Shown: piece after piece, positions 43,430 to 52,282 of the stretch
Layout of the letters: every line of letters begins with the position of its first letter
Position numbering within the stretch: the stretch's first letter is position 1
Source of the DNA: Ruegeria sp. HKCCD8929
GTDB lineage: Bacteria; Pseudomonadota; Alphaproteobacteria; Rhodobacterales; Rhodobacteraceae
Length of the DNA stretch: 64,000 nucleotides
Assembly (NCBI RefSeq): GCF_013031405.1
Contig: NZ_WPZY01000010.1
Span: 62,001 to 126,000, forward strand
Direction of reading: 5' to 3'
Made by a program: the position numbers and the translations under genes
Notes under the pieces: generated by a model
Seen by the model: the letters and a program-made list of their open reading frames with translations, nothing else
Database searches by the model: none
Told to the model about the DNA's origin: nothing

Positions 43430-43480
43430 AGGGACCGGATTGCCGAGAGCGGTGCCGCGCCTGCCCGAATCTGTCGTTTT

Positions 43481-43512
43481 GTGGTATAATTTCCTTCTTT
43501 AACACGAAGGAA
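43481..43512 (+). promoter_or_regulatory. Extended -10 promoter and dyad before the M4 protease gene
   Basis: TGGTATAAT (43482-43490) is an extended -10 with a perfect TATAAT hexamer and no clear -35. Immediately after it, TTCCTTC (43491-43497) and GAAGGAA (43506-43512) form a 7-bp inverted repeat; the right arm contains the ribosome site. This could be an operator at the start site. Confidence 0.55.
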
Positions 43513-43519
43513 TTTTATC

Positions 43520-44608
43520 ATGTGTACCTCTCACAACCCCATCAACTGCATCGTGCCACCTCACATGCTGCGCGTCATGGCCATGCGTGGCGATGCCTCC
43601 GTTCAGAAAATGGCCCGCTCGATGCTGAAGCAGAACAAGCAGGTTCGGAAGGACCGTGCCGACCAGAGCACCGGCGTGATGGTGCCGAACGAGGGCCGGG
43701 TCGGGGCCTTTGTCACTTCGGCGCTGGCCCAACCCGCCGCAGCCGCGCATGTGTGCGACCGGCGCATCCACGACGGGGGCAACAGAGCCGCGCTGCCCGG
43801 CACTCTGGTGAGGGCCGAGGGCGACCCGGCCACCGGCGATTCAGCCGCAGATGAGGCCTATGATGGGGCAGGCGAGGTTTTCGACCTGTTTTCCACCGAA
43901 TTCAATCGCAACTCGCTGGATGGTCAGGGCCTGCCGCTGATCGCAACCGTGCATCACCGCCGCAACTACAACAACGCCTTCTGGAATGGAAATCAGATGG
44001 CCTATGGCGACGGGGATGGGCAGATTTTCCAGACCTTCACCGAACTGTCGGTCATCGGGCATGAGATGGCCCATGGCGTGGTGCAGTTCTCGGGCGGGCT
44101 GGTCTATCAGGGGCAGTCTGGTGCACTGAATGAAAGCGTGGCCGATGTCTTTGGCTCGATGACGGTTCAGCGCAAGCTGGGACAGAATGTGTATGAGGCC
44201 GATTGGCTGGTGGGCAAGGGCATCCTGGGTTCAGGCGTCAACGGTGTCGCACTGCGCAGCCTCAAGGCCCCGGGCACCGCCTATTCCGACGGCTTGCTGG
44301 GTCAGGACCCGCAGCCCTATCACATGGACCTGTTCGTCAACACCACCGACGACAATGGCGGCGTCCACATCAACTCGGGCATTCCCAATCACGCCTTCTA
44401 TCTCTACTGCATGTATCTGGGCGGAAATGCCTGGGAGAAGCCGGGCCATATCTGGTACCGGGCCTTGCAGAACCTCAACAACCCCCTGGCCACGTTCGGC
44501 GACTGGGCGGCGCAGACCCTGGACGCGGCAATCGATTTGCACGGGGTCGGCAGCTATGAGATGATGATGCTTCGCCGGGCCTGGCGGCTTGTGGGTATCT
44601 CGGTCTGA
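43520..44608 (+). CDS. M4 family metalloprotease, protealysin-like
   Basis: This is a 362-residue zinc protease of the thermolysin family. The zinc site is complete: His181-Glu182-x2-His185 (GHEMAHGV) and Glu205 (LNESVADVFGS). The YHMD and GVHINSGIPNHAF segments contribute further active-site residues. The first 50 residues resemble the short protealysin-type propeptide (NPINCIVPPHML), and no signal peptide is seen, so it may act inside the cell or leave by a non-Sec route. The next gene encodes its likely inhibitor, as in other protealysin operons. Confidence 0.9.
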   Translation: MCTSHNPINCIVPPHMLRVMAMRGDASVQKMARSMLKQNKQVRKDRADQSTGVMVPNEGRVGAFVTSALAQPAAAAHVCDRRIHDGGNRAALPGTLVRAEGDPATGDSAADEAYDGAGEVFDLFSTEFNRNSLDGQGLPLIATVHHRRNYNNAFWNGNQMAYGDGDGQIFQTFTELSVIGHEMAHGVVQFSGGLVYQGQSGALNESVADVFGSMTVQRKLGQNVYEADWLVGKGILGSGVNGVALRSLKAPGTAYSDGLLGQDPQPYHMDLFVNTTDDNGGVHINSGIPNHAFYLYCMYLGGNAWEKPGHIWYRALQNLNNPLATFGDWAAQTLDAAIDLHGVGSYEMMMLRRAWRLVGISV

Positions 44609-44660
44609 GCACGAGGAGCCGCCGTTGGGAACGCCCGATGCCATAGCAGGATGTCTTGCA

Positions 44661-44954
44661 ATGATTATCGAAATCACCTCAAGTGGCGGCTTTGCCGGAC
44701 TGGCAGCGGCTGGCATAGACAAGCGGTTCGACCCTTCCAGCCAGCCGCCGGAACTGGCGCAAACCTATTGCACGGCGTTCGATCCCGAACAGCTTGGCAA
44801 GATCGCCGCAGAGACCGAAGGTTTCGAGGGCGTCGGGGCGGACATGATCACCTATCGCATCGTGGTGACCGGAGAGGACGGGGAACCCCGGGTATTCGAA
44901 CTGCGCGAGGACCAGCTCTCGCCCGAGATGCTGGATCTGATCGACGAAATGTAG
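44661..44954 (+). CDS. Emfourin-like M4 protease inhibitor
   Basis: This is a 97-residue protein of the emfourin family, small cytosolic inhibitors of protealysin-like M4 proteases. The opening IIEITSSGGFAGLAAAG matches the family pattern, and a C-terminal YRIVVTGEDGEPRVFELRED follows. It begins 53 bp after the protease stop on the same strand, the usual two-gene arrangement. The start at 44661 is chosen by family fit. Inhibition of this protease is inferred from linkage. Confidence 0.8.
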   Translation: MIIEITSSGGFAGLAAAGIDKRFDPSSQPPELAQTYCTAFDPEQLGKIAAETEGFEGVGADMITYRIVVTGEDGEPRVFELREDQLSPEMLDLIDEM

Positions 44955-44966
44955 CGGCGCTGCGGC

Positions 44967-45968
44967 TCACCTCTGCCGCAGCACCCCCAGCCCCCGGCGG
45001 CGCACCACACTGCGGCCCCGCAAGGTTTCGCGGAACACGATCAGCAGCCCGGCCCCCACGATCAGGGTCAGGCCGATCCATGTGGATACCCCCGGCAACG
45101 CGCCGAACATCAGATACCCCCACAGGATCGCCCATGGCAGGTAGGTGTATTCGAACGGGGTGACCACGCTGGCCTCGGCCAGCCGATAGGTCTGGCTCAG
45201 CGCAAAGAACCCGACGCCAGAGGTACAGCCCAGAACCATCAGCAACAGCCAGCCCATTGCACCCGGCGCCACCCAGTCCCGGTAGAGGAAGGCAAGGCTC
45301 GGATGCGGCGACGCGGTTTGCAGCCCCGAGAAGATCAGCCCCAGAACGCCTCCGCCCAGGATGAAGAAGATCACCGAGAACAGCGTCATCGTGCCGCCAT
45401 TGCTACGGCTGCCCAGACGGCGGGTGCAGATGATCGAGATTGCATAGGCCATCGCCGCCAGCAGTGCCAGCACCGCCGCCGGTTCGAACACCGCGGCGCC
45501 GGGCTGCACGATCACCACCACCCCTGCCAACCCCATAAAAACGGCCAGCCAGCGGTACCAACCGATCCGCTCGCCCAAAAAGATGGTGGCAAGGATGGTG
45601 ACGAAGATCGGCGTCGAAAAGGTGATTGACGCTGTTTCAGCCATGCCGATCGCCGCCAGCGCCATGTAGTAGACCAGATAAGAGCAGAATGCCGCCCCTG
45701 CCCGCAGCAATTGCAGTGGCACCGAACCCAGCTTCAAGGGCCAGAGCGATCCTTCGTACCAGGCGATTGCAACCACCAGCGGCAAGGCAAACAGGCCGCG
45801 CCAAAAGACGATCTGGTGCACCGCAAGATCGCCGCTGAGGCTTTTGATGATGACGTCCTGCACAGGAAACAGGGTGGTGGCCAGCAACAGCCACAGGATG
45901 CCGAACAAGGGGCGCGACTCGGACGTTCCACCGCCTCGCGCCATTGTGTTGGGGTCGGTTGCAACCAT
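44967..45968 (-). CDS. EamA/DMT-family transporter
   Basis: This 333-residue inner-membrane protein has about ten helices in two EamA repeats (for example WLLLATTLFPVQDVIIKSLS and MALAAIGMAETASITFSTPI). Such proteins export metabolites, amino acids or purines. The start at 45968 has GGAG six bases upstream. It is convergent with the inhibitor gene, whose stop lies only 12 bases away. The substrate is unknown. Confidence 0.87.
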   Translation of the reverse strand: MVATDPNTMARGGGTSESRPLFGILWLLLATTLFPVQDVIIKSLSGDLAVHQIVFWRGLFALPLVVAIAWYEGSLWPLKLGSVPLQLLRAGAAFCSYLVYYMALAAIGMAETASITFSTPIFVTILATIFLGERIGWYRWLAVFMGLAGVVVIVQPGAAVFEPAAVLALLAAMAYAISIICTRRLGSRSNGGTMTLFSVIFFILGGGVLGLIFSGLQTASPHPSLAFLYRDWVAPGAMGWLLLMVLGCTSGVGFFALSQTYRLAEASVVTPFEYTYLPWAILWGYLMFGALPGVSTWIGLTLIVGAGLLIVFRETLRGRSVVRRRGLGVLRQR

Positions 45969-46290
45969 GTCCAACTCCGCGCGTGAGAATTGCTCAAGGC
46001 TGCCCGATCGGGCGGAGCGATCTTGCAGATCCGCGACAACCGAGTCGTTTCCGGACCCGGGCAAACCAAAATTCTGCGTGAAGAACCGCCATCCGTGAGG
46101 GCAGGCCTGCGCAGCTTTCTGCCGCCTTTCGGAAACGCTGTTTGCCGTGCAGCTTCCCGCACATCTTGCGTTACAAATCCGGCTGCAATCTGCCGCCGAC
46201 CGGTAACAACCGCGTGGCTCCTTTTCTCTGCCTTATTGCTGCCACTAAAGGGGGGTGGGGATAATAGCACCACTCACAGGAGTCACTCAC
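45969..46290. other. 322-bp divergent gap, promoter region
   Basis: This gap lies between the transporter and the CAP-RTX gene. A plausible rightward promoter is TTGCTG (46236-46241), an 18-base spacer and GATAAT (46260-46265). AGGAG at 46278-46282 is the ribosome site of the CAP-RTX gene. I see no gene here. Confidence 0.45.
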
Positions 46291-47670
46291 ATGTCCGTAG
46301 CCAGCTCACTCGAACGGCAAATGCTGGACTTAATCAACGCCGAGCGCGCATCGCGCGGGCTCAACCCGGTCCAGCTGGAACTCAGGCTGAACGATTCATC
46401 CGAAGACCACAGCGACTGGATGCTGCGATCCGGTAATTTCTCGCATACCGGCAGCGGAGGGTCATCCGCCGGCGACCGGATGCGCGACGCGGGATTTGTG
46501 TTTTCAGGCAGTTGGACCTGGGCCGAGAACATTGCCTGGCAAAGCTTGAGGGGCGCTCCGGGTCTGAGCGACGATGTGGAGAACCTGCACGACAGCCTGA
46601 TGAACAGCTCAGGCCACCGGGCGAACATTCTCAATCCTGACGTCACGGTGATCGGCATCGGGATCGAGACCGGAAGGTTCCAGGGCTACGACGCGATCAT
46701 GGTCACCCAGAACTTTGCGAAGACCTCTGCGGCTGTGCAACTGGATACCGGCGGTGGCGGCGGGGGTGGAGGCCCGGTCAGAAAAGTGGTTCCTGCCGGC
46801 ACCGAAGGGACGGATGCCGCGGACTGGCTTGTTCTTGCTGCTGCCGCACCCGGAAAGCTGGTAGGCCGTGAGGGCAACGATATCCTGGAGGGATCCTCAG
46901 CAAACAACACTCTTGAGGGTAACGATGGAGCGGACAGAATTCATGGCAATGGCGGACATGACAGGATCTTTGCCGGAGACGGCCATGATCGCGCATGGGG
47001 GGGAGACGGAAACGACATAATCTACGCCGGCATCGGAAATGACTTTGTCTATGGCGGCGCAGGGCATGACGCCATGCACGGCATGAACGGCGATGACATT
47101 TTGGAAGGCCATGCTGGTGCCGACAGAATTTTCGGCAACAATGGCAACGACAAGATTTTTGCCGGTGATGGCCATGACCGTTCCAGAGGCGGAAACGGAA
47201 ACGATGTAATCTACTCCGGTATCGGAAATGACTTTGCCTATGGCGGTGCCGGAAACGACACGATGCGCGGAATGAACGGCAATGACGTTCTAGAAGGCCA
47301 TGGCGGTGCCGACAGGATGTATGGTGACAATGGCTGGGACAAGATCTTTGCCGGAGACGGGGATGATCTTGTTTGGGGAGGCAATGGAAATGATATCATT
47401 GCCGGAGGGACCGGCACCAATGTCCTGCACGGCGGCGCCGGCGCTGATACGTTCATCTTTGGCAAAGGGATCGACACGGTTAAGGACTTCGAGGGCCTTG
47501 ATCGTATTGACCTGCGATCCTCGGCGCAGATCACCAATTTCTCGGATCTGAGCGCCAACCACATGACCCAGTCGGGCGGAAATGTCCTTATTGACGACGG
47601 CGCGGGTCACACCATGCTGTTGGAAAACACCCTGCTTTCCGATCTGAACGCTGGCGACTTCCTGTTCTGA
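46291..47670 (+). CDS. CAP-domain protein with RTX calcium-binding repeats, type I secretion substrate
   Basis: This is a 459-residue, probably secreted protein. Residues 8-145 form a CAP/SCP domain (MLDLINAERASRGLNPVQLE; NFSHTGSGG; WAENIAW; SGHRANILNPD). From about residue 190 to 400 come tandem GGxGNDxxx nonapeptides that bind calcium as a beta-roll. The last 60 residues (IDTVKDFEGLDRIDLRSS and a hydrophobic end) resemble C-terminal type I secretion signals. There is no N-terminal signal peptide. No secretion ABC genes are in the window. Confidence 0.88.
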   Translation: MSVASSLERQMLDLINAERASRGLNPVQLELRLNDSSEDHSDWMLRSGNFSHTGSGGSSAGDRMRDAGFVFSGSWTWAENIAWQSLRGAPGLSDDVENLHDSLMNSSGHRANILNPDVTVIGIGIETGRFQGYDAIMVTQNFAKTSAAVQLDTGGGGGGGGPVRKVVPAGTEGTDAADWLVLAAAAPGKLVGREGNDILEGSSANNTLEGNDGADRIHGNGGHDRIFAGDGHDRAWGGDGNDIIYAGIGNDFVYGGAGHDAMHGMNGDDILEGHAGADRIFGNNGNDKIFAGDGHDRSRGGNGNDVIYSGIGNDFAYGGAGNDTMRGMNGNDVLEGHGGADRMYGDNGWDKIFAGDGDDLVWGGNGNDIIAGGTGTNVLHGGAGADTFIFGKGIDTVKDFEGLDRIDLRSSAQITNFSDLSANHMTQSGGNVLIDDGAGHTMLLENTLLSDLNAGDFLF

Positions 47671-47693
47671 TCCAGGCAATCAACCCGCTCAAG

Positions 47694-47723
47694 AAAACGC
47701 CCCGTCGAGACGGGGCGTTTTTT
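47694..47723. terminator. Terminator after the CAP-RTX gene
   Basis: A 13-bp stem (AAAACGCCCCGTC/GACGGGGCGTTTT) with a minimal GA loop is followed by more T residues. It also lies directly past the stop of the convergent PPK2 gene, so it may serve both. Confidence 0.9.
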
Positions 47724-47724
47724 C

Positions 47725-48708
47725 TTAGTAGACCTTGGGAACGTAAAGCTCGTCCGGCAGAACCCGCCGCTCGTAGTCCGGGTTGTATTTGCGGTCCGGC
47801 AGCGTGACCTTTTCCTGCGGTACGTCGTCATATGGTATCCGCGTCAACAGGTGCTCGATGCAGTTCAGGCGCTCGCGCTTCTTGTCGTTGCCTTCGACGA
47901 TATACCACGGCGCCTCGGGGATGTTGGTGCGAAAGAACATATCCTCCTTAGCTTTGGTATAGGACTCCCACCGGATGCGGGACTCCAGGTCCATAGGCGA
48001 CAGTTTCCATTGCTTCATCGGATCATGGATCCGCATGAGGAATCGCAACTGCTGCTCTTCATCCGTGATCGAGAACCAGTATTTCAACAGGATGATCCCT
48101 GACCGCACCAGCATGCGTTCGAATTCGGGAACGTCCTGAAAGAACTGCTCGACCTGATCGTCTGATGCGAACCCCATTACCCGCTCGACGCCTGCGCGGT
48201 TGTACCATGAGCGGTCGAAGAGCACGATCTCACCTGCTGCCGGCAGATGCGGCACGTAACGCTGGAAATACCACTGGCTCTGCTCGCGGCGGCTGGGGGC
48301 CGGCAGGGCCACGACACGGGCCACACGCGGGTTCAGACGCTGGGTGATCCGCTTGATCACACCGCCTTTGCCTGCGCTGTCGCGGCCTTCGAACAGGATG
48401 CAGACCTTGGCACCGGTATGCATCACCCAGTCCTGCACCCTGATCAGTTCGGCCTGCAGCCGCAGCAGGTTGCGGAAATAGACCTTGCGGTCCAGCATGT
48501 TCGGGTGCTGGTTCCTGTAGATCTTGCGGACTTCCATCGACAGCATCGGCTCGCTGAACTCGATCTCGAAATCCTCGTCCAGCGTGTCCTCCAATTCGGC
48601 AGCCAGCCAGTCCTTGTTCGGGTCTTCAGCGTCGTAGTTCAAGATCTGCTCCTTCTCGTCCAATGCGTCGCACTCCGTTACCGGAGTATTGTAAATTTCA
48701 GGCGTCAT
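47725..48708 (-). CDS. ppk2: Polyphosphate kinase 2 family protein
   Basis: This enzyme transfers phosphate between polyphosphate and nucleoside diphosphates. The 327-residue protein has the PPK2 Walker A FEGRDSAGKGGVIKR (about residue 108), the lid RREQSQWYFQRYVPHLPAAG and Walker B VLFDRSWYNRAGVERVMGF. An acidic N-terminal extension of about 70 residues precedes the core. No Shine-Dalgarno is visible before the ATG, so the start is uncertain. Whether it makes ATP, GTP or polyphosphate is not predictable here. Confidence 0.92.
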   Translation of the reverse strand: MTPEIYNTPVTECDALDEKEQILNYDAEDPNKDWLAAELEDTLDEDFEIEFSEPMLSMEVRKIYRNQHPNMLDRKVYFRNLLRLQAELIRVQDWVMHTGAKVCILFEGRDSAGKGGVIKRITQRLNPRVARVVALPAPSRREQSQWYFQRYVPHLPAAGEIVLFDRSWYNRAGVERVMGFASDDQVEQFFQDVPEFERMLVRSGIILLKYWFSITDEEQQLRFLMRIHDPMKQWKLSPMDLESRIRWESYTKAKEDMFFRTNIPEAPWYIVEGNDKKRERLNCIEHLLTRIPYDDVPQEKVTLPDRKYNPDYERRVLPDELYVPKVY

Positions 48709-48878
48709 CCGCGCGATATCGCCGCCTGCAACAAATCCGGCACCCCCCGTTTGAACGGAGTATTCGGGCGGGATGCCCGATGTGCAGGCAGGAGACGCGG
48801 GATCACTCTAAAATCCTATGTATGTCCCGGGTTTACAAGCGACAACTTTGACGCAAGCCCGGTGCGGATTTCCGCCGT

Positions 48879-49337
48879 TCAGACCGGCAGGGCCGTGGTT
48901 TTGAAAACCGTCCGCAGCGCAAACGAGCTTTGCATCTGCGCCACCCCCGGCAGCCGCGACAGGTATTGCTTGTGAATGCGGGCGAAATCCTCGGTGTTTT
49001 CGGCCACGACCTTGAGGATATAGTCCGCCGTTCCCGCCATCAGATGGCATTCCAGCACATCCGGTATCCGCGCCACTGCCCGCTCGAACGCGTCCAGCAC
49101 CTCTTCAGCCTGACCCTGCAGTGTGATCTCGACAAAGACCGTGGTGGGCACGCCCATCTTGCGCGCATCCAGCAACGCCACGTAATTGCGAATATAGCCG
49201 TCCGCCTCAAGCCGCTGTACGCGTCGGTGGCAGGCTGAGGGAGACAGATTGACCTGCTCTGACAGCTCGGCATTCGACATCCGGCCCTTGTTCTGAAGCG
49301 CGGCCAGAATCTTTCGATCTGTTGCATCGAGGCTCAT
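48879..49337 (-). CDS. Lrp/AsnC-family regulator, divergent from ald
   Basis: This 152-residue regulator has the N-terminal helix-turn-helix (KILAALQNKGRMSNAELSEQ; LSPSACHRRVQRLEADGYI) and the C-terminal RAM domain (ILECHLMAGTADYILKVV-like text, with GTADYIL). Such proteins bind amino acids. Its position divergent from alanine dehydrogenase strongly suggests it activates ald in response to alanine. Confidence 0.92.
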   Translation of the reverse strand: MSLDATDRKILAALQNKGRMSNAELSEQVNLSPSACHRRVQRLEADGYIRNYVALLDARKMGVPTTVFVEITLQGQAEEVLDAFERAVARIPDVLECHLMAGTADYILKVVAENTEDFARIHKQYLSRLPGVAQMQSSFALRTVFKTTALPV

Positions 49338-49371
49338 TCACGCACATCCATTGCAGAGAATTGGCATACCG

Positions 49372-49381
49372 TAGAATTCTA
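49372..49381. promoter_or_regulatory. Candidate Lrp-type site in the ald gap
   Basis: The 10-bp palindrome TAGAATTCTA is flanked by GAATT at 49358 and CAATTC at 49387. Such AT-rich, repeated half-sites are typical of Lrp/AsnC control regions. Confidence 0.4.
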
Positions 49382-49476
49382 TCCCGCAATTCACAGTAAA
49401 GACGAGTGGAGTTTCACAGAAATTGCGCCCCATTTTGCACATAATTTAGGCAGTTTATGAATGGAGAGGATGGACA

Positions 49477-50595
49477 ATGAAAATCGGGTGTCCAAAGGAA
49501 ATCAAACCTCAGGAGTTCCGCGTGGGCATGACCCCCAACGCGGCCCAGGAAGCGGTTGTGCGTGGGCATGAGGTGATCATCGAGACCAAGGCCGGGCTTG
49601 GCGCCGGGTTCGATGACGCGGCCTATGTCGAGGCCGGGGCCCGCATCGTCGAGACCGCCGAGGAGGTGTTCGCCACCGCCGACATGATCGTCAAGGTGAA
49701 GGAACCGCAGGCGGTCGAGCGCAAGATGCTGCGCGAGGGGCAGTTGCTGTTCACCTACCTGCACCTGGCGCCGGACCCGGATCAGACCCATGACCTGCTG
49801 GCCTCGGGCTGCACTGCCATCGCCTACGAGACCGTGACCGACCGCAACGGCGGTCTGCCTCTGCTGGCGCCCATGTCCGAAGTGGCGGGCAAACTGGCAC
49901 CGCAGGTGGGCGCCTGGACGCTGCAAAAAGCCAATGGCGGCCGTGGCGTGCTGATGGGCGGGGTTCCCGGCGTGGGACCGGCCAAGGTCGTCGTGATCGG
50001 CGGCGGCGTGGTGGGCACGCATGCGGCGCGCGTCGCGGCCGGCATGGGCGCGGAAGTAACCGTGCTGGACATGAGTCTACCCCGTCTGCGTTATCTCGAC
50101 GACACCATGCGCAGCGAGTTCAAGACCTCGTATGCCTCCAAGGGCAACACCGCCGAGCTTGTGGCCGAAGCGGACATGGTGATCGGTGCGGTGCTGATCC
50201 CGGGTGCCGCCGCCCCCAAACTGATCACCCGCGAACAGCTTTCGACCATGAAGCCGGGCGCGGCGCTCGTGGACGTTGCCATCGACCAGGGCGGCTGTTT
50301 CGAAACCTCGCGTGCCACCACCCATGCGGACCCGATCTATGACGTGGACGGGATCATGCACTACTGCGTGGCCAACATGCCGGGCGCAGTGGCGCGCACC
50401 TCGACCATCGCACTGGGCAACGCCACCATGCCGTTCATGCTGGCACTGGCCGACAAGGGCTGGAAACAGGCCTGCCAGGACGACCCGCACCTGCTGGCCG
50501 GTCTGAACGTGCATGCCGGTCAACTCACCTACTACGCTGTCGGCAAGGCACTCGGCATCGACGTGGTGTCGCCGGGCGTGGTGGTGAAAGCCTGA
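49477..50595 (+). CDS. ald: Alanine dehydrogenase
   Basis: This NAD-dependent enzyme converts L-alanine and pyruvate into each other, allowing growth on alanine. The 372-residue protein has [20 protein letters not shown] (N-terminal), the catalytic Lys and His regions near residues 75-96 ([11 protein letters not shown]), and the cofactor motif [17 protein letters not shown] (about residue 170). A conserved SVDIA-like [14 protein letters not shown] lies near 267. It is divergent from the Lrp gene and followed by a terminator hairpin. Confidence 0.97.
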   Translation: MKIGCPKEIKPQEFRVGMTPNAAQEAVVRGHEVIIETKAGLGAGFDDAAYVEAGARIVETAEEVFATADMIVKVKEPQAVERKMLREGQLLFTYLHLAPDPDQTHDLLASGCTAIAYETVTDRNGGLPLLAPMSEVAGKLAPQVGAWTLQKANGGRGVLMGGVPGVGPAKVVVIGGGVVGTHAARVAAGMGAEVTVLDMSLPRLRYLDDTMRSEFKTSYASKGNTAELVAEADMVIGAVLIPGAAAPKLITREQLSTMKPGAALVDVAIDQGGCFETSRATTHADPIYDVDGIMHYCVANMPGAVARTSTIALGNATMPFMLALADKGWKQACQDDPHLLAGLNVHAGQLTYYAVGKALGIDVVSPGVVVKA

Positions 50596-50618
50596 GAGAC
50601 GAGGTGCTCCCGCCCCTG

Positions 50619-50644
50619 AAAGCGCCCTCTGTCGAGGGCGCTTT
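50619..50644 (+). terminator. Terminator hairpin after ald
   Basis: A perfect 11-bp stem (AAAGCGCCCTC/GAGGGCGCTTT) with a TGTC loop lies 24 bases after the stop. The T-tract is short. Confidence 0.75.
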
Positions 50645-50650
50645 ACAGAG

Positions 50651-50751
50651 TTGGGCCCAGCGCCGCGCCAAAGGCGCGGCTGGAAACACCAGTGCCCAGC
50701 CTCTGTTCAAAACGCAGCAGCGCCGCGCTGAAAGCGCGGCGCTGGGCCCAA
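50651..50751. repeat. 101-bp element with 18-bp perfect terminal inverted repeats
   Basis: Arms at 50651-50668 and 50734-50751 are perfect complements (outer part TTGGGCCCAGCG). Each arm also takes part in its own local hairpin: CCGCGCC-AAA-GGCGCGG (50663-50679) and an 11-bp stem at 50718-50744. The element can thus switch between one long and two short structures. There is no coding capacity. It may be a miniature dispersed repeat. Confidence 0.8.
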
Positions 50752-50759
50752 CGGGAGGA

Positions 50760-50777
50760 GGGCATTGCAAAATGCCC
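50760..50777. terminator. Hairpin after mscS
   Basis: GGGCATT-GCAA-AATGCCC forms a perfect 7-bp stem 23 bases beyond the mscS stop. It lacks a T-run in the leftward direction, so termination is uncertain. Confidence 0.4.
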
Positions 50778-50799
50778 GAACGACGGGCGGGAGCGCTTG

Positions 50800-51606
50800 T
50801 CACGCCTCTTTCTTGATCTCCACCGAATGCGGATAGGGGATCGAGATACCCTTGGCGTCAAACGCCTCTTTCACGGCCTTGGTCAGTTCGAACTTCACAT
50901 CCCAATAGTCATCTGCCGCACACCAGACACGGGCCGTCAGATCGACCGAGCTGTCCCCGAGATTGGTAACCTTCACCCAAGGCTCGGGATCGGCCAACAC
51001 GCGTTTGTCTGCACTTGTCACACTATGGATGATTTCGATCGCCTTATCCGCGCTGTCGCCGTAGTCGATCCCGAACACCAGATCCACGCGCCGTGTCTCG
51101 TGGGCGGAATAGTTGGTGATGACCGAGCCCCAGGACTGCCCGTTCGGCACGATGATTTGTACGTTGTCCGGGGTCACAAGCTCGGTGGTGAACAGGTTCA
51201 GGTCCTTCACCGTTCCCGCAGTCCCGCCGATATCCACATACTGGCCCAGCTTGTAGGGCCTAAACACCACCAGCATCACACCGGCTGCCAGATCACTGAG
51301 CGTGCCCTGCAAAGCCAGACCGATGGCCAGCGAGGCCGCACCCAGAATGGCGACAATACTTGTGGCTTGGATTCCGAAAATGCCCAACACAGCCACCAGG
51401 ACCATGGCCAGGACAACCCATTTCACCAGGCTGGCAACAAAATTGCCCAGCGTGGGGTCGATCTGAGGCGTCGCGTTTATCCGCCGACGAACCATACCGC
51501 TGATTGCACCAGCGGCGATCCACCCCAGCACAAGGACGATGAGCGCCTTGCCCGCATTCAACAACAGCGGCCATGCACCGTTTGTCAGTTCTACAACCTG
51601 TTCCAT
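50800..51606 (-). CDS. mscS: Small-conductance mechanosensitive channel MscS
   Basis: This channel opens on membrane tension to release solutes in osmotic downshock. At 268 residues it matches the short E. coli-type MscS. Three N-terminal helices are followed by the pore helix ILGAASLAIGLALQGTLSDLAAG (about residue 88) with its Gly/Ala packing, then the beta domain FRPYKLGQYVDIGG and a cytoplasmic vestibule. AGGAT precedes the ATG. The mscL gene lies 99 bp upstream on the same strand, so the pair may be co-transcribed. Confidence 0.93.
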   Translation of the reverse strand: MEQVVELTNGAWPLLLNAGKALIVLVLGWIAAGAISGMVRRRINATPQIDPTLGNFVASLVKWVVLAMVLVAVLGIFGIQATSIVAILGAASLAIGLALQGTLSDLAAGVMLVVFRPYKLGQYVDIGGTAGTVKDLNLFTTELVTPDNVQIIVPNGQSWGSVITNYSAHETRRVDLVFGIDYGDSADKAIEIIHSVTSADKRVLADPEPWVKVTNLGDSSVDLTARVWCAADDYWDVKFELTKAVKEAFDAKGISIPYPHSVEIKKEA

Positions 51607-51705
51607 ATCAAATCCTGATCATTCGCCACACGAGCCTTGGTGCGGCACCCAAGAAAAAGGGACCTGCGAACTGCCACAGGCCCCGCTCATTCTCGACGAC
51701 TGCGG

Positions 51706-52134
51706 TTACTTCTTCAACGCGTCGCGAATTTCCATGAGGATGTCCAACTCGCTGGGCCCTGCCGGTGCCTCTTCGGCCTGCTCTTCCTCTTTCTCTGCCG
51801 CTTCCTTCACGCGGTTGACCATCTTGACGAGCATAAAGACGACCCATGCGATGATCAGAAAGTTGATAATGGCCATGATGAAGGCACCATAGGCAAAGAC
51901 CGAAGCCCCGGTCTCGCGCGCGGCTTCAAGGCTCGCACCCGCAGGCACCTCGCCCGCCAGAACGGCATAGTTGTTGGTGAAATCGACGCCACCTGTGAAC
52001 AAACCGATGATCGGATTGATCAGATCCCCAACCAGCGACGTCACGATGGCCGTAAAGGCCGCGCCAATGATGATCCCGACGGCCATATCCATCACATTGC
52101 CCTTGGCAATGAAGTCCTTGAACTCGTTTATCAT
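51706..52134 (-). CDS. mscL: Large-conductance mechanosensitive channel MscL
   Basis: This is the emergency release channel for strong hypo-osmotic shock, 142 residues. The N-terminal amphipathic helix and first pore helix ([40 protein letters not shown]) are textbook MscL. A periplasmic loop, the second helix ([20 protein letters not shown]) and a C-terminal charged bundle follow. The start at 52134 has GGGAGA upstream. It is transcribed towards mscS. Confidence 0.95.
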   Translation of the reverse strand: MINEFKDFIAKGNVMDMAVGIIIGAAFTAIVTSLVGDLINPIIGLFTGGVDFTNNYAVLAGEVPAGASLEAARETGASVFAYGAFIMAIINFLIIAWVVFMLVKMVNRVKEAAEKEEEQAEEAPAGPSELDILMEIRDALKK

Positions 52135-52282
52135 GGCTCTGTTCTCCCTATTTCCAACCGCCATGCGGTGAGTGGTTTCCGCATCTGCGCAGATTCAATG
52201 TGCGCAATTCGCATGAACGGGAGAATGGTTTTATGGGAAAGCGTGCTTATTTTTCCCCAACCAGTCGATTTCAGGAGACACC

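Noticed and set aside
46876..47420. Regularly spaced short repeats, considered as a CRISPR-like array
   Set aside because: They are degenerate coding repeats for RTX GGxGNDxxx nonapeptides in frame, not direct repeats with spacers.
50604..50861. Short overlapping frames on both strands after ald
   Set aside because: They are created by the inverted repeats of the hairpin elements and have no coding signature.
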